Shown: positions 45,495 through 55,900 of the stretch, one piece after another
Layout of the letters: each line of letters opens with the position of its first letter
How positions within the stretch are numbered: position 1 is the stretch's first letter
DNA from: Deltaproteobacteria bacterium
Lineage (GTDB): Bacteria; Acidobacteriota; Thermoanaerobaculia; Multivoradales; JAHZIX01
Reading direction: 5' to 3'
Assembly (NCBI GenBank): GCA_022601195.1
Contig: JAHZIX010000035.1
Location: forward strand, 62,001 to 126,000
Length of the DNA stretch: 64,000 nt
The notes under the pieces: model-generated
Seen by the model: the letters and a program-made list of their open reading frames with translations, nothing else
Databases searched by the model: none
Told to the model about the DNA's origin: nothing
Translations under genes and position numbers: made by a program

Positions 45495-47048
45495 CTACGG
45501 CTCAGTCTCCCCTTGGTCATGCTGCTGCCGTTTTTCGGCTTCCGCTTCGAGTTTACGAATCAGTTTGTCCGGTTCGAAGAATCGAACCAGAAACTTCACC
45601 GTGGCCTGGAGGTCATCCGGTTTGAAGGTAACCGGAGCATCCGGTGCAGCGACGGCGGGGAAGAAGGTGCCCAGCTCCTCTTTGATCGGGTTGAGTTTTG
45701 GCTCGCCTGCCAAGTTGTGCCATTCGTGGGGGTCTTGCTGATGATCGTAGAGCTCTTCATCGCCATTGCGATAGCGGATGTATCGCCACCTTTGATTGCG
45801 GACGGCGTAGTCCCGGTTGGGGTAGGTGGTCAAGGCCGGGTGTTCCCAGGGGTGCTGGGGATCTTCCAGTAGGGACGCGAAAGAGCGCCCGTCCAAGTTG
45901 GAGATGGGGGGAATGTCGGCGAGCTCCAGGAGGGTCGGGTAGAGGTCCACCGGGGTGACCGTACCCGCTGAGCGCGCTCCGGCTTGGGCCGCCAAATGGG
46001 GCGCCGAGATGAACAAGGGAATGTGGGTGGAACGTTCCCACAGGGTGTACTTTCCCCAGTGGTCCTTCTCTCCCAAATGAAGTCCGTGATCGCTCACCAC
46101 CACCATGATGGTGTTGTCCCGGTGAGGGCTTTGGTCCAAGGCATCGAGGGCTCGGCCCAACATGGCATCGGCGAAGCTGATGCTGGCCAGATAGGCCTGG
46201 TGTACCTGTCTCACTTGGTCGCCTTGGGCGATGGTCTGGTGAGCGACGCGGTCCAGGCGATTGAGGGCTGAGCGGGGTAGGTCGCTCAAGTCGTCGGGGT
46301 CGGTGGGGGGAGTTGCCGGGAGGGTGATTTCGTCCAGGGGGTAGAGGTCGAAGTACTTTTGGGGAACGCTCCAGGGCAAATGGGGCAAATAGATGCCCAA
46401 GGCCATGAAGAAGGGCTCCGGCTGAGGTGATTCGAGCCACCGCTTGGCCTGGAGCACCACCTGGGCGTCGTCCATCTCTTCGTCTTCTACGTCCAGGGGG
46501 CCCCAGGAAAAATGAGCCCGGCCGGTCAGCCCGGCACTTTCCCGCAGTTCTCCCTTGGGATCATCCTGCCGACCGCGGTATTCGTCCCACACGAGTTTCC
46601 CGGGGCCCCAACGATGGAAAACCTTGCCGGCGCCGAGGGTGCGGTAACCCGCGGCGGTGAAAGCTTCCATGAGGGTGGGCCGGTCGGCCACCGCCGCGAG
46701 GTAGGGCTGGCCGTTCTTGTAGACGCCGGTGGTGGAGGGCCGGAGGCCCGTGAGCAAGGCGGTCCGAGATGGGTTGCAGGCGGTGGCGTCGCAGTGGGCG
46801 TTGGTGAAGGAGATGCTTCGACGGGCTAGGCGGTTGAAGTGGGGAGTCTTGGCGTCCGGGTGACCCCCTAGAGGCTCGATCCAGTCGTTGAGATCGTCGA
46901 TGACGATGAGCAGAACGTTCGGTTTGCCTCTTTCCGAGGTCCCGGGCTTCGGAGCACTTTCCCGCTGGCCAGTGCATCCTTGAAGGAAGCCAGCCAGCAC
47001 CAGGGCAGCAGCTAGGGCCCAAGCCGAGTTAGGGGAGCTTCTGAACAT
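45495..47048 (-). CDS. Lipoprotein S1 family sulfatase (iduronate-2-sulfatase-like)
   Basis: 517 aa from ATG 47048. It should hydrolyse a sulfate ester outside the inner membrane. The N-terminus is a lipoprotein signal (AALVLAGFLQGC, lipobox Cys). Metal site residues occur in DDLNDW and SDHGLHLGEKDHWGKY. The CNPSR motif matches C-x-P-S-R, whose Cys is converted to formylglycine, so a maturase elsewhere is required. The frame extends upstream to a TTG at 47234, but that extension is a Gly/Thr/Pro repeat with no signal character, so I start at the ATG before the signal peptide. The upstream gene is a close paralogue, so this is a tandem duplication. The natural substrate is unknown. Confidence 0.9.
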   Translation of the reverse strand: MFRSSPNSAWALAAALVLAGFLQGCTGQRESAPKPGTSERGKPNVLLIVIDDLNDWIEPLGGHPDAKTPHFNRLARRSISFTNAHCDATACNPSRTALLTGLRPSTTGVYKNGQPYLAAVADRPTLMEAFTAAGYRTLGAGKVFHRWGPGKLVWDEYRGRQDDPKGELRESAGLTGRAHFSWGPLDVEDEEMDDAQVVLQAKRWLESPQPEPFFMALGIYLPHLPWSVPQKYFDLYPLDEITLPATPPTDPDDLSDLPRSALNRLDRVAHQTIAQGDQVRQVHQAYLASISFADAMLGRALDALDQSPHRDNTIMVVVSDHGLHLGEKDHWGKYTLWERSTHIPLFISAPHLAAQAGARSAGTVTPVDLYPTLLELADIPPISNLDGRSFASLLEDPQHPWEHPALTTYPNRDYAVRNQRWRYIRYRNGDEELYDHQQDPHEWHNLAGEPKLNPIKEELGTFFPAVAAPDAPVTFKPDDLQATVKFLVRFFEPDKLIRKLEAEAEKRQQHDQGETEP

Positions 47049-47106
47049 CTGGATTTGTTTCGTCCTGGGGGGCCTGCTCGGTGTTCGCCCCGGGGTCGCC
47101 TTCGGT

Positions 47107-47205
47107 GTTGCCCCCGATCTTGTCCCCAGTGTTGTCCCCGATGCCGCCTCCAGTGCCAGTCTAGACGTCGTTCCTGGCCCCGTTCCTGGCCCCGTTCCGG
47201 AAACC
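47107..47205. repeat. Degenerate tandem repeats in the sulfatase spacer
   Basis: GTTCCTGGCCCC is present twice and once as a variant at 47170-47205 (12-bp period), and a GTTGCCCCCGAT-like unit recurs between 47107 and 47145. The array lies between the two sulfatase coding regions, in what I read as untranslated spacer. Confidence 0.6.
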
Positions 47206-47238
47206 GCTTCTGAAGATGTGTGCCAGGGATCCAAAGAG

Positions 47239-48852
47239 TTACGGGTTTCCCCCCTCCGAGGAGGTTTCCTTCGCTTCGTCCAAGGCTGCTGCCGCCGCTG
47301 CCGCCTTTCGTTCTTGCCGCCTTTTCTCCCGGCGCTCGGCTACGGGCTGCAGGGCTTTGATGAGTCTCTTGGGCTCGTAGAATCTCACCAGGTGTTTGAC
47401 GGTACCTTGTAGGTCGTCCGGGTTGAAGGTGATGGGAGCGTTGGGAGCCGCCACGGCAGGAATGGCCTTGGCGAGCCGTTCCTTGACCTCATCGTGGGCC
47501 GGGTCGGGGGCGAGGTTGGTTCTTTCGTTCCGGTCGGTCTGGTGATCGTAGAGCTCTTCGTCACCATTGCGGTAACGGATATAGCGCCAGCGCTCGTCCC
47601 GGATCGAATAGGCCTCGATGGGGTAGTTGGTCAGGGCGGGACGGTCCCTTTTGGCTAGGGGGTCCTGCAGCAGAGGGGCAAAGCTGATCCCGTCGAGATT
47701 GGTTGTGGGTTCGATGCCCGCCAGCTCCTGGAGAGTCGGGTAGAGGTCCACCAGGGTCACCGGACGAGGGGAGGCTTGCCCTTCGCCTGCAAGGCCTTTG
47801 GCGTAGACCAGCAGAGGAACGTGGGCAGCTCGTTCCCATAGGGTGTACTTTCCCCAATGTTTCTTGTCCCCCAAGTGGAGCCCGTGGTCGCTGGTGACCA
47901 CCACGATGGTGTTGTCCCGGTAAGGGCTAGCCTCCAAAGCATCGAGGATGCGGCCCAAGACCGCATCGGCAAAGGAAACGCTCGCCATGTAGGCCTGGAT
48001 CGCTTGGGGATACTGGCCGGCCAGGGCGATCGCCTTGTGGGCCCGGCGGTCCATACGCATTTTGCCGGAAGGGGGAAGGTCGTCCACATCCGTGTTTACG
48101 AGCTTGGGAATGGTGACTTCGTCCAATGGGTAGAGGTCGAAATACTTCTGGGGCACATTCCAGGGCAGGTGGGGGCGATAAAAGCCAAGGGCCATGAAGA
48201 AGGGAGATTTCTGGGGAGAGTCGAGCCACTTCTTGGCCTGGAGAGCGACCTGAACATCGTCCATGGCTTCGTCTTCCACGTCGAGGGGGCCCCAGGTGAA
48301 ATGAGCCAGCTGGGTCAATCCTGCGGTCTCTCTCATCTCGGCCCTGGGGTCGTCGTCCTTTTCCACGAACTCATCCCAGACGAGCTTCCCGGGACCCCAA
48401 CTATGAAAGACCTTGCCGGCGCCGAGAGTGCGATACCCGGCAGCGCTGAAGGCCTCCATCATGGTGGGGCGATCGGCGACGGCGGCGAGGTAGGGCTGGC
48501 CGTTTTTGTAGACGCCGGTGGTCGACGGCCGTAACCCAGTGAGGAGAGCGGTTCTGGAGGGATTGCAGGCGGTGGAGTCACATTGAGCGTTGGTGAAACT
48601 GACTCCCATGTCCGCCAGGCGCTGAAAATTGGGCGTCTGGATGTCCGGATGCCCCGCCAGGGGCTCGATCCAATCGTTCAGGTCATCGAAGAGAATCAGC
48701 ATGATGTTGGGTTTGTCCGTCCCTAGGGCAGCTTTGCCGCTGCCAGAGCCGGGCGAACCACAGGAGAGAAGGCCGAGGCTCGAGGCGAGGAGAAGGACCG
48801 GGAGAACGGTGGAGGAGAGAAGGGGGGCGCTGCGAAAGTCGAGAGGTTTCAT
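47239..48852 (-). CDS. Lipoprotein S1 family sulfatase, paralogue
   Basis: 537 aa. Same layout as its neighbour: lipoprotein signal ending LGLLSC, DDLNDWIEPLAGHPD, formylglycine motif CNPSR within a DSTACNPSRTALLTG stretch, and SDHGLHLGDKKHWGKYTLWE metal/substrate residues. The two proteins match along their whole length, including the C-terminal VRFYEPKRLIKAL segment, so one arose by duplication of the other. The C-terminus is more basic and Ala-rich (RREKRRQERKAAAAAA) than in the neighbour. The ATG at 48852 has only a weak AAGG upstream. The substrate could be a sulfated polysaccharide, which is inferred from the family only. Confidence 0.92.
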   Translation of the reverse strand: MKPLDFRSAPLLSSTVLPVLLLASSLGLLSCGSPGSGSGKAALGTDKPNIMLILFDDLNDWIEPLAGHPDIQTPNFQRLADMGVSFTNAQCDSTACNPSRTALLTGLRPSTTGVYKNGQPYLAAVADRPTMMEAFSAAGYRTLGAGKVFHSWGPGKLVWDEFVEKDDDPRAEMRETAGLTQLAHFTWGPLDVEDEAMDDVQVALQAKKWLDSPQKSPFFMALGFYRPHLPWNVPQKYFDLYPLDEVTIPKLVNTDVDDLPPSGKMRMDRRAHKAIALAGQYPQAIQAYMASVSFADAVLGRILDALEASPYRDNTIVVVTSDHGLHLGDKKHWGKYTLWERAAHVPLLVYAKGLAGEGQASPRPVTLVDLYPTLQELAGIEPTTNLDGISFAPLLQDPLAKRDRPALTNYPIEAYSIRDERWRYIRYRNGDEELYDHQTDRNERTNLAPDPAHDEVKERLAKAIPAVAAPNAPITFNPDDLQGTVKHLVRFYEPKRLIKALQPVAERREKRRQERKAAAAAAALDEAKETSSEGGNP

Positions 48853-49070
48853 GGTGGTCTTTTCTGCCCTTATGGGGATACAGCCCGGATGGGGTCGGTA
48901 GCTGGTTCCGCGTGGATTCTGATCGTCACGGCTCTAACCCCGAAACCTTATCTCAGGTACAGGTAAAAAGGCACACTGACCGGGGGGCTGGTCTCTTCAG
49001 GTGTCCTTTTCCAGCGGGCCTACCGGCTGGCAACCAGCAAGCTGCCGAAGGGCAGGGTTCGAGCCAGTCC

Positions 49071-49112
49071 TATCGAGAAGGCTGACTCCCAGATAAAACC
49101 AGCTTCTCGATA
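49071..49112 (-). terminator. Stem-loop 3' of the first ELWxxDGT gene
   Basis: TATCGAGAAG pairs with CTTCTCGATA, extended by three pairs across a bulged base, with a loop of about 15. It lies 8-49 bases beyond the minus-strand stop. There is no clear T-run, so it may be a transcript-end stabiliser rather than an intrinsic terminator. Confidence 0.45.
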
Positions 49113-49119
49113 AATGAGG

Positions 49120-52100
49120 TCACGGCTCCGGGAACGCTTCCGTATCCCCCACGCTGGCGAATTGCCGATTCCGGTTCTGATAGGTGCGCACGGCGCCGGT
49201 TTGGGTGTCGGTGACGGTCAGGTCGAAGTCGACGTTGGAAAGGGAGCCGTAGAACACCCAGAAGGCACCATTGTTGGGGCGGCCATCCAACACCTTCAAC
49301 ACCGTCTCGACATTGGTGTCGCGAAAGAACCAGAAGTAGCCGGTGTCGTCGGTCAAGGTTACCGCCTGGCCGTCACCAGTATTGCCGGAGAAGTCCGCCC
49401 AAGTGGCTTCTACGGCGAATCGTCCCCCGTTGAGGCAGAGGCGCGTGACACTAGGAAGGCAGAGGCCGAGAGCTTCCTGGGAGATCTGGCCGTCGACCAC
49501 GATAGGTTGCGCTGCCGCAGTGGACTCGAGAGCCTCCGGCGCCTGGAACAAGGAAGCTCCCAAGGGACCAAAGGACACGTTGTCTCCGACGCTGGCAAAT
49601 TTCCGAGACGGGTTGAAATAGCGGCGGCTCAGGCCAGTTTCGGCGTCGGTGACCGTGAGCCAGTATTCGACGTTGGATAGGGCGCCGTAGAAGGTCCAGA
49701 AGTGATCGTTGACGGGCCTGCCGTCGAGAACCTTGAGGATCGCTTCGACGTTCTGGTCATTGAAGAACCAGAAGTAGCCGGTGTCCTCGGTGATGGAGAC
49801 CGCTTGGCCCGCACCGGTGCGGGCCTGGAAGTCCTTCCATTGCATCTCCACCTTGAATCTGCCGTCCTGGAGGCAGAGGGCGGTGTCAGAGGCGCGGCAA
49901 GGTGGCCCGGCGCCATCCAGGGGCAGGACCCACAGCTCTTCACCGGAAAGACCGTCGTTGGCCGTGAAATAAAGCCTCTCGCCACTCACGGTAAGGGCTC
50001 CGGGGTTCGACGATTGGCCACCAGGATTGATGTCGTGAATCATGCGAGTCCCGTCCCGAGTCCCATCTGTGACCCAGAGCTCTGAACCGTGAACGCCATC
50101 GTTGGCAACGAAGTAAAGCTGATCGCCGGCTGGTTGGAGGCTACGAGGTCGAGATGAGGCGATTCCTGGACGGATGTCTTTGACCAGGCGGGTCGTCTCG
50201 GTGGTTCCACGGGAAGTCCACAGCTCGAAGCCGAGGCTATCGCCGTTGAGGCCGAAGAAGAGTCGGTCGTCAGCAACCGCTAGCTGAGGGGTCGACACTT
50301 CAGAAGTTCGACCTTCTTCCAGGCGGACAGCTACCGTGCCTTGATCGGTGCCGTCGCTACGCCAGAGGCCGTATTCAAGGTTTCCGAAGCTGCCAGCCGT
50401 GAAAAAAATCTCCCCACGGTAGGAAGCTAGAGGACTCGCTTTGGCCGAGAGGGTGTCACAACCAAAGGTTTGTTGGGTCAGCCTATGGGTTCCCTCGGTG
50501 CTGCCATCGGATCTCCACAAAGTGAGGTCTTGGAAATCGCAAAAGGCGAGGATGAAACCGCCGTCAAAGGGCAAGATTTGTGCTGTCAGAAGGTCCTCGA
50601 GGCTGATGAACTCCAGCTCGATCAGCCTTTGGGGGGCGTTGAATGCCGTGCCGCTGGACCAAAAAGAAAGGTTTCTTTGGTTATCCTCGGTGGCAAAGAA
50701 CAAGCGGTTGCCAACTGCCTGTAGACCGTCGATGAGAGTCACTTGAGCGGGGCCGAAGTTCGAGACTTTTTCCGTGCTCTCCGCGGTGCCATCAGTTTTC
50801 CAGACCCCCCGGTCCTCTCCTGAAGGAACGGTGAAAAACACAGAGCCACCTGCTTCTACGAATCCACTTGGCAGGATGCGACTGGCGACGGTGGGTTTGG
50901 CGAAGGTCTCGAGGAGGGTAAAGGCGTCCGTGGTCGGGTCGATAGCCCACGCCTCGAGGCTCGTTTCATTCTCGAGCGAGTAAAATACACGGTCCCCGGC
51001 CGAAACGAGAGCCGAAGGGAAAGGGCCGAAGTTCGAACCGAACTCTCTCAAAATGTTCGTCGTTCCGGCGTCTCCACGAGTTTTTGCGATCGCGATGGGA
51101 GAAAAGTTCTGCCCGCCCTGCCTAGGCAAGTTCGCTTCAAAGAACAGATGGTCATCAGAAGGGGTTAGAAATCGGGGAGAAGAGCCAGAGGGCTCCTTTG
51201 AGATATCGAGAAGCAAACGAGCACCCTCTGGGCTGTCGTCGAGCACCCAGGGTTCGGCGCCGTGATCGGTTTCCGAAATAGATAGGAATACCTGATCGTT
51301 CCCGCCGCCAATCCAGCCGGAAGTAGCATTACCGCCAATTCCTAGAAACTCACGGAAGTGGGTGAGCCTGTGGGTTCCCTCGGCGCTGCCATCGGTCTTC
51401 CAGAGCTGAGGCCTACGGTCGGCATCTTCTGCCAGGAAGAAGAGCTCGTCACCGAGCCTTCCTTGCTGAAAACTCGGCTGGTTGCAGGGGACATTGCAGA
51501 GATCGGTCAGTGGGTGAGTTCCCTCCAAGGTCCCGTCGCTGAGCCAAGGCTCGAAGACGACTCCGTCGGCGCTGCCGAAAACGATGGCCTGGTCTCCGAA
51601 ACTGGCCAAGGAGTCATCGATGATCAAAGCCAGGGGGAACCGTTCCGTCGAGGATGGGTTGCCATCGGTTCGCCAAAGAGCCGGGCCGAGAGAGTCATCT
51701 GCGATGAAGACCACGGAATTGCCGACTCGTTCTATGGGGTTGGGCTCGTTGAACCGGAAAGGAAAGGGATCAGCTTCCTCCAGATTCGAAATTCGGCGCG
51801 TACCGTTGGTCGTACCGTCGCTTTCCCAAAGCTCTTCGTCTTGTCCCGAAGTCGCTCCCGGAGCTGGGGCTACGAAGTAGAAGCGATCCCCTCGAGGGGC
51901 GATGGCACTGGGGCTGGAATGAGGGGGAAATTGGGTGATCTGGCGAGGTAGGGAGCTTTGGCTATCGACCGCCCAGAGCTGGGAGCCGTCCCCGGAGTTG
52001 GAAACAAAGAACAAGTGATTTGTGCTGGCGTAGATGGTTGAGGGGATGCCCGTCGGGACAGAGTCGTCGGCCAGGTACAGGGCGGTTCCTTCCGGAGTAC

Positions 52101-52794
52101 CGTCACTCTTCCACAGCTCTCTCCGGCCGGATAGGAAGGGCTCTGCAACAAAGAAGATCAGGTCGTCCAGGACCTGGAGGTTCCGATCCTGCGTCAGGGC
52201 GTGCCCATCGGGCACATTGGATACCTGGAACGTCCCCGCCCGGGTGCCGTCACTCCTCCATAGCTGAGTTCCGGTCTCCTCCCGGTGGAGGCCGAAATAC
52301 AGAATGTCGTTGTGGAGGGTAACGAAGCGCTCAGCGTCGAACAGGTCGATGAAGAATTCGTCGAGGACAGAGAAGGTTCCACCGCGGGTACCATCGGTGC
52401 GCCACAGAGCTGTCGTCTCATCTCCAAAGGGGTCGATTCGGGCTCCGGTAAAGAAGGCGATCTCTTCTGTGACCGCCAGAAATCCCGATCGTGAGGAACA
52501 GGACCCCGGGCAAATATCGAAAAGAAGCTGAGTGCCTGCCGAAGAGCCATCGGACGCCCAGACCTCGTGGCCCGACGTAGGGGTGCTGGCAAAGAAGACC
52601 ACACGATCTCCCAGCTGTTGGTAGTCACCGGGAAAGGAGCTCGACGATGGAATGTTGCTGCCGGTAGGGAAGAGGTCTACCACTTGCTCGGCAATCTGGC
52701 CGTCCGCGGGAAGACTGGCAGAAAGCAACACCAGCAGAGGCACCCCAAGGAGCAGGGAGCGAATGTGGCGAGAACGAGATGCGTTTGCGGGCAT
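49120..52794 (-). CDS. Secreted ELWxxDGT-repeat protein (type A)
   Basis: 1224 aa. Sec signal peptide (LLLGVPLLVLLSASLPADG), then about 900 residues of roughly 50-residue units built on G-D-x-x-F-F ... (E/Q/A)LWxSDGTxxGT, probably beta-propeller blades. Clear examples are ALWRTDGTRGGT, ELWKSDGTPEGT and ELWVTDGTRDGT; several units are degenerate. The C-terminus carries two copies of an approximately 115-residue domain with LCLxxGRF, DTGYFWFF, LKVLDG, FWxFYGxLSNV and TVTDxxTG. Function unknown; the family is known as repeat-containing exported protein. The ATG is preceded by AAAGGACTC, shared with its paralogues. A TATAAT lies 58 bp upstream. It has its own promoter region, so it is probably a single-gene transcript. 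Confidence 0.88.
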   Translation of the reverse strand: MPANASRSRHIRSLLLGVPLLVLLSASLPADGQIAEQVVDLFPTGSNIPSSSSFPGDYQQLGDRVVFFASTPTSGHEVWASDGSSAGTQLLFDICPGSCSSRSGFLAVTEEIAFFTGARIDPFGDETTALWRTDGTRGGTFSVLDEFFIDLFDAERFVTLHNDILYFGLHREETGTQLWRSDGTRAGTFQVSNVPDGHALTQDRNLQVLDDLIFFVAEPFLSGRRELWKSDGTPEGTALYLADDSVPTGIPSTIYASTNHLFFVSNSGDGSQLWAVDSQSSLPRQITQFPPHSSPSAIAPRGDRFYFVAPAPGATSGQDEELWESDGTTNGTRRISNLEEADPFPFRFNEPNPIERVGNSVVFIADDSLGPALWRTDGNPSSTERFPLALIIDDSLASFGDQAIVFGSADGVVFEPWLSDGTLEGTHPLTDLCNVPCNQPSFQQGRLGDELFFLAEDADRRPQLWKTDGSAEGTHRLTHFREFLGIGGNATSGWIGGGNDQVFLSISETDHGAEPWVLDDSPEGARLLLDISKEPSGSSPRFLTPSDDHLFFEANLPRQGGQNFSPIAIAKTRGDAGTTNILREFGSNFGPFPSALVSAGDRVFYSLENETSLEAWAIDPTTDAFTLLETFAKPTVASRILPSGFVEAGGSVFFTVPSGEDRGVWKTDGTAESTEKVSNFGPAQVTLIDGLQAVGNRLFFATEDNQRNLSFWSSGTAFNAPQRLIELEFISLEDLLTAQILPFDGGFILAFCDFQDLTLWRSDGSTEGTHRLTQQTFGCDTLSAKASPLASYRGEIFFTAGSFGNLEYGLWRSDGTDQGTVAVRLEEGRTSEVSTPQLAVADDRLFFGLNGDSLGFELWTSRGTTETTRLVKDIRPGIASSRPRSLQPAGDQLYFVANDGVHGSELWVTDGTRDGTRMIHDINPGGQSSNPGALTVSGERLYFTANDGLSGEELWVLPLDGAGPPCRASDTALCLQDGRFKVEMQWKDFQARTGAGQAVSITEDTGYFWFFNDQNVEAILKVLDGRPVNDHFWTFYGALSNVEYWLTVTDAETGLSRRYFNPSRKFASVGDNVSFGPLGASLFQAPEALESTAAAQPIVVDGQISQEALGLCLPSVTRLCLNGGRFAVEATWADFSGNTGDGQAVTLTDDTGYFWFFRDTNVETVLKVLDGRPNNGAFWVFYGSLSNVDFDLTVTDTQTGAVRTYQNRNRQFASVGDTEAFPEP

Positions 52795-52851
52795 CAGGAG
52801 AGTCCTTTCGTGGAGTGTTCTAGTCTCGAGGAGGCACTTATGGCTAGACAG

Positions 52852-52857
52852 ATTATA
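52852..52857 (-). promoter_or_regulatory. Candidate -10 (TATAAT) for type A ELWxxDGT gene
   Basis: A perfect TATAAT on the minus strand, 58 bp upstream of ATG 52794, in a locally A+T-rich patch. No recognisable -35 at 16-19 bp. Confidence 0.4.
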
Positions 52858-52923
52858 TCTTGATTATGTCGCATTAGCATGGAAGGGTGTCTGTCACCGC
52901 TCTGGTCTCTACCGAGTCCTTCC

Positions 52924-55900
52924 TTACTCTGGGAAGGCCTCTTTGTCCCCAACGCTACGGAATTGCCGTCCGCGATTCTGGTAGGCACGCACGGCGCCGG
53001 TTTGGGTATCGGTGACGGTGAGGTCGAAATCGACGTTGGTCAGGGAGCCGTAGAACACCCAGAAGGCGCCGTTGGCGGGGCGGCCGTCAATCACCTTCAA
53101 GACGGCCTCGACGTTCTTGTCGTTGAAGAACCAGAAATAGCCGGTTTCCCCGCTGAGAGCCACCGCTTGGCCTTCTCCGGAGTTGCCGGAGAAATCCGTC
53201 CAGGTGGCCTCGGCAGCGAATCGGCCCTCGTTGAGGCAAAGGCGAGTCGCGCTGGGGGAGCAGCCTTCGAGGGATGTCGCCGCAGCTCGGCGGTCGAGGA
53301 TGATGGGCTGGGCTGTCTCCTGGACTTCTAGCGGTGGCGAAGGTTGAGAAAGGTTGGCCCCGCGAGGGCCGAAGGCTTCGACATCGGCGAAGCTGGTGGG
53401 GTGCCGTCCGCGGTTCTTGTAGCGGCGGGTCAGGCCGGTTTGGGTATCGGTCACGGTGAGCCGATAGGGAGAGTCGGAGAGGTCGCCGAAGAAGAACCAA
53501 TGGTGGCCGTTGACCCCCTGACCATCGATGATCTTGACCACGGTCTCGACGTCCTGATCCTGGAGAGACCAAAAGTAGCCGGTGTTTTCGGTCATGGGTA
53601 CTCCCCGGCTGGCACCGATGGTTACCCGCCTGTTTCCCCGTGACCACCCCATCTCTACTTTGAACCGCTCTCCCAGGAGGCACAGAGCCGTGCTGGAGGC
53701 TCGGCAGGCGGGGGCGTTACTCGCCAGGGGGAGTCGCCAGAGCTCTTGACCGGATGGGCCATCGGAGGCGGAGAAGTAAAGCTCGTCACCGGCCACGGTG
53801 AGCTCCCGAGGGTTTGAAGAGAGTCCTTCGGGGTTGATGTCGTGGACCAGGTGGGTGCCCGCCGCTGTGCCATCGCTAGTCCACAGCTCTCTGCCATGAA
53901 TATCGTTGTCGGCGGCGAAGAAGAGCCGGTCACCGGCCGCCGTGAGCCCTCCGACTCCGGAAGAAAGCTCTTCCTGGGAGAATGTTCTGAGCACCATCGA
54001 TCCGCCGGTGGTACCGTCGCTCACCCACAAGTTCCGGGCGCCACCCGGGGTCGTAGTGGTCAAGAAGAGGGCAGAGGTCGTCGCGGTGAGGCGAGGAGAG
54101 CCTGGAGCGTCTTGCGATGCCGTCTCCGGGGAGAGCTCCACCACGGGCTGTGTTCCGGCAGCGGTACCGTCGGTTCTCCACAGGAAGAGACCTGATTCCC
54201 GGCCGGACTCCTCGACCTTCCCCTCGACAAAATAGAGATCGCCTCGGAAGCGAACCATTTCCAGCTCCGGGGCGGTGCATGCGAAGCGATGACCGAGGTC
54301 GAGGCGCTGAGTCGTGTCGGAAGTCCCTCGACTTCGCCATAGGTCGGACCCGCCAGGGCAATCCCCTTTCAGGAAGAAGGTGTCATCTCCCAAAGTTCCA
54401 AAGCCGGCAATCCGTTCGAGGGGATCGGTGGCGGTCAGTAGCTGGGTGCCTTCCAGGCTGCCGTCGGTGGCAAAGAGCCCGGTCTCCGGGGGCTCGCTCC
54501 CGGGAGGGCTGGTCTCCGCAGTGAAATAGAGACGCTCGTCCGCTGGCCAGGTCCCCTGGTGACCGGAGATACCGAGGCTAGCGAAGTCCACCGCCAGCTG
54601 AGCCGTAGCGCCGTCGGTCTGCCAAAGGCCGCCGTCTGTTCTGCCGCTAGCGAGGAAATACCTTTGGCCCCTGGCCAATGGGAAGACTCTCGAGAGAGTG
54701 ATTGGGGATTCAGGACCGGAAGCATTGAATAGATGTACCGGGAACGTACCCTCCGGCGTACCATCGCTGCGAAAGACTTCCCGCCCCGGTTCGTCGGTCT
54801 CGCGATCGAAGAAGACCAAGTCGCCTGCAGCGGTGATGTGCTCCAGCTCTCGGAGATCCGTGAAGGTCGTAAGCTGGATCGTGTCGGCCGCTGTCCCACT
54901 CGAAGACCAGAGATTTCGCTGCAATTCCTCGCCGAAGTGGTGAATCGTTATCGCTGAGAAAACGACACCCTCGGCGGAGGGAGTGATCGAATCCACCTTA
55001 GATTCCAGGCTACCCTTTTCGATATCGACCAGAAGTTGCGGCGCGTTCTGCGGATCGGTGGAAACCCAAGGCTCGAAGCCGCTCTGTTGAGAAGAAGCCC
55101 GGAACAGGAAGAGATTTCCCAGCCGAGCAAAATCCATATTGCTGAAGCTCACCCCCACGCCTAGAGGTAGGGTGAGGGCTCTGTGGGTCCCTTCCGCGGT
55201 GCCATCGGTGCGCCACAGGCCTTGTTGGTTCTGGAGGTCGTAGCCTTGAATGTAGTAATGCCCTTGGGACTCCCTCGCCCGACCGGGGTAGGAATCGCAC
55301 GGGCCCTCGCAGAGATCCAAGAGGGGTTCGGTTCCGCTCAGAGTGCCATCCGTGGACCACACTTCAAGGCCGGAGTCCGGGTGGGAGGCGGAAAAAAGAA
55401 CCCGATCTCCAATGCGGGACATGGAATCCCCTTCCGGCGAGCAGGAATTGTCGGGAGAGCAGACAGCTGTCGGGGCCTCCTCTCCCCCGGATTGACTGTC
55501 GACCGCCAGGAGAACGGGATTGCCGTTTGCGGTGGCTAGGAAAACCAGAGTTTCCCCAAAGGCTTGGACCGTTCTCGAAGAAGGGCAGAGGATTTGAGAA
55601 ACAAAGGGTCCGTAGTTGCCAACCTGGGCGACCAACTGGGGCGAGCTCTGAGTGGCTTCCAGCTGCCAAAGGGCTCCTTGTCCCTCGTCGTCGAGGGTGT
55701 GGAAAAAGAGCTTTCCGGGAGCTGAGTCGCTCACGCCTAGACAGCCCAACTCCAATCCCTCGCCGTCGCGAAAGTCCTGCACGGTGCGCAGCTCTCCAGT
55801 GCTGGGTTCGAAGCTGAGGATGGTCTCGCCACCGGGATCCTCTGTTGCAAATAGGAGCCGATCGCCGACGACCCGGAAGGCGTAATTGAAATCGGTGAAG

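Noticed and set aside
47049..47234. N-terminal extension of the downstream sulfatase from a TTG
   Set aside because: Repeat-encoded Gly/Thr/Pro sequence placed before a complete lipoprotein signal peptide; the paralogue has no such extension.
49030..49070. GGTTCGAGCC resembling a tRNA T-arm
   Set aside because: Flanks do not form a five-pair T stem, and no acceptor, D or anticodon arms can be built nearby.
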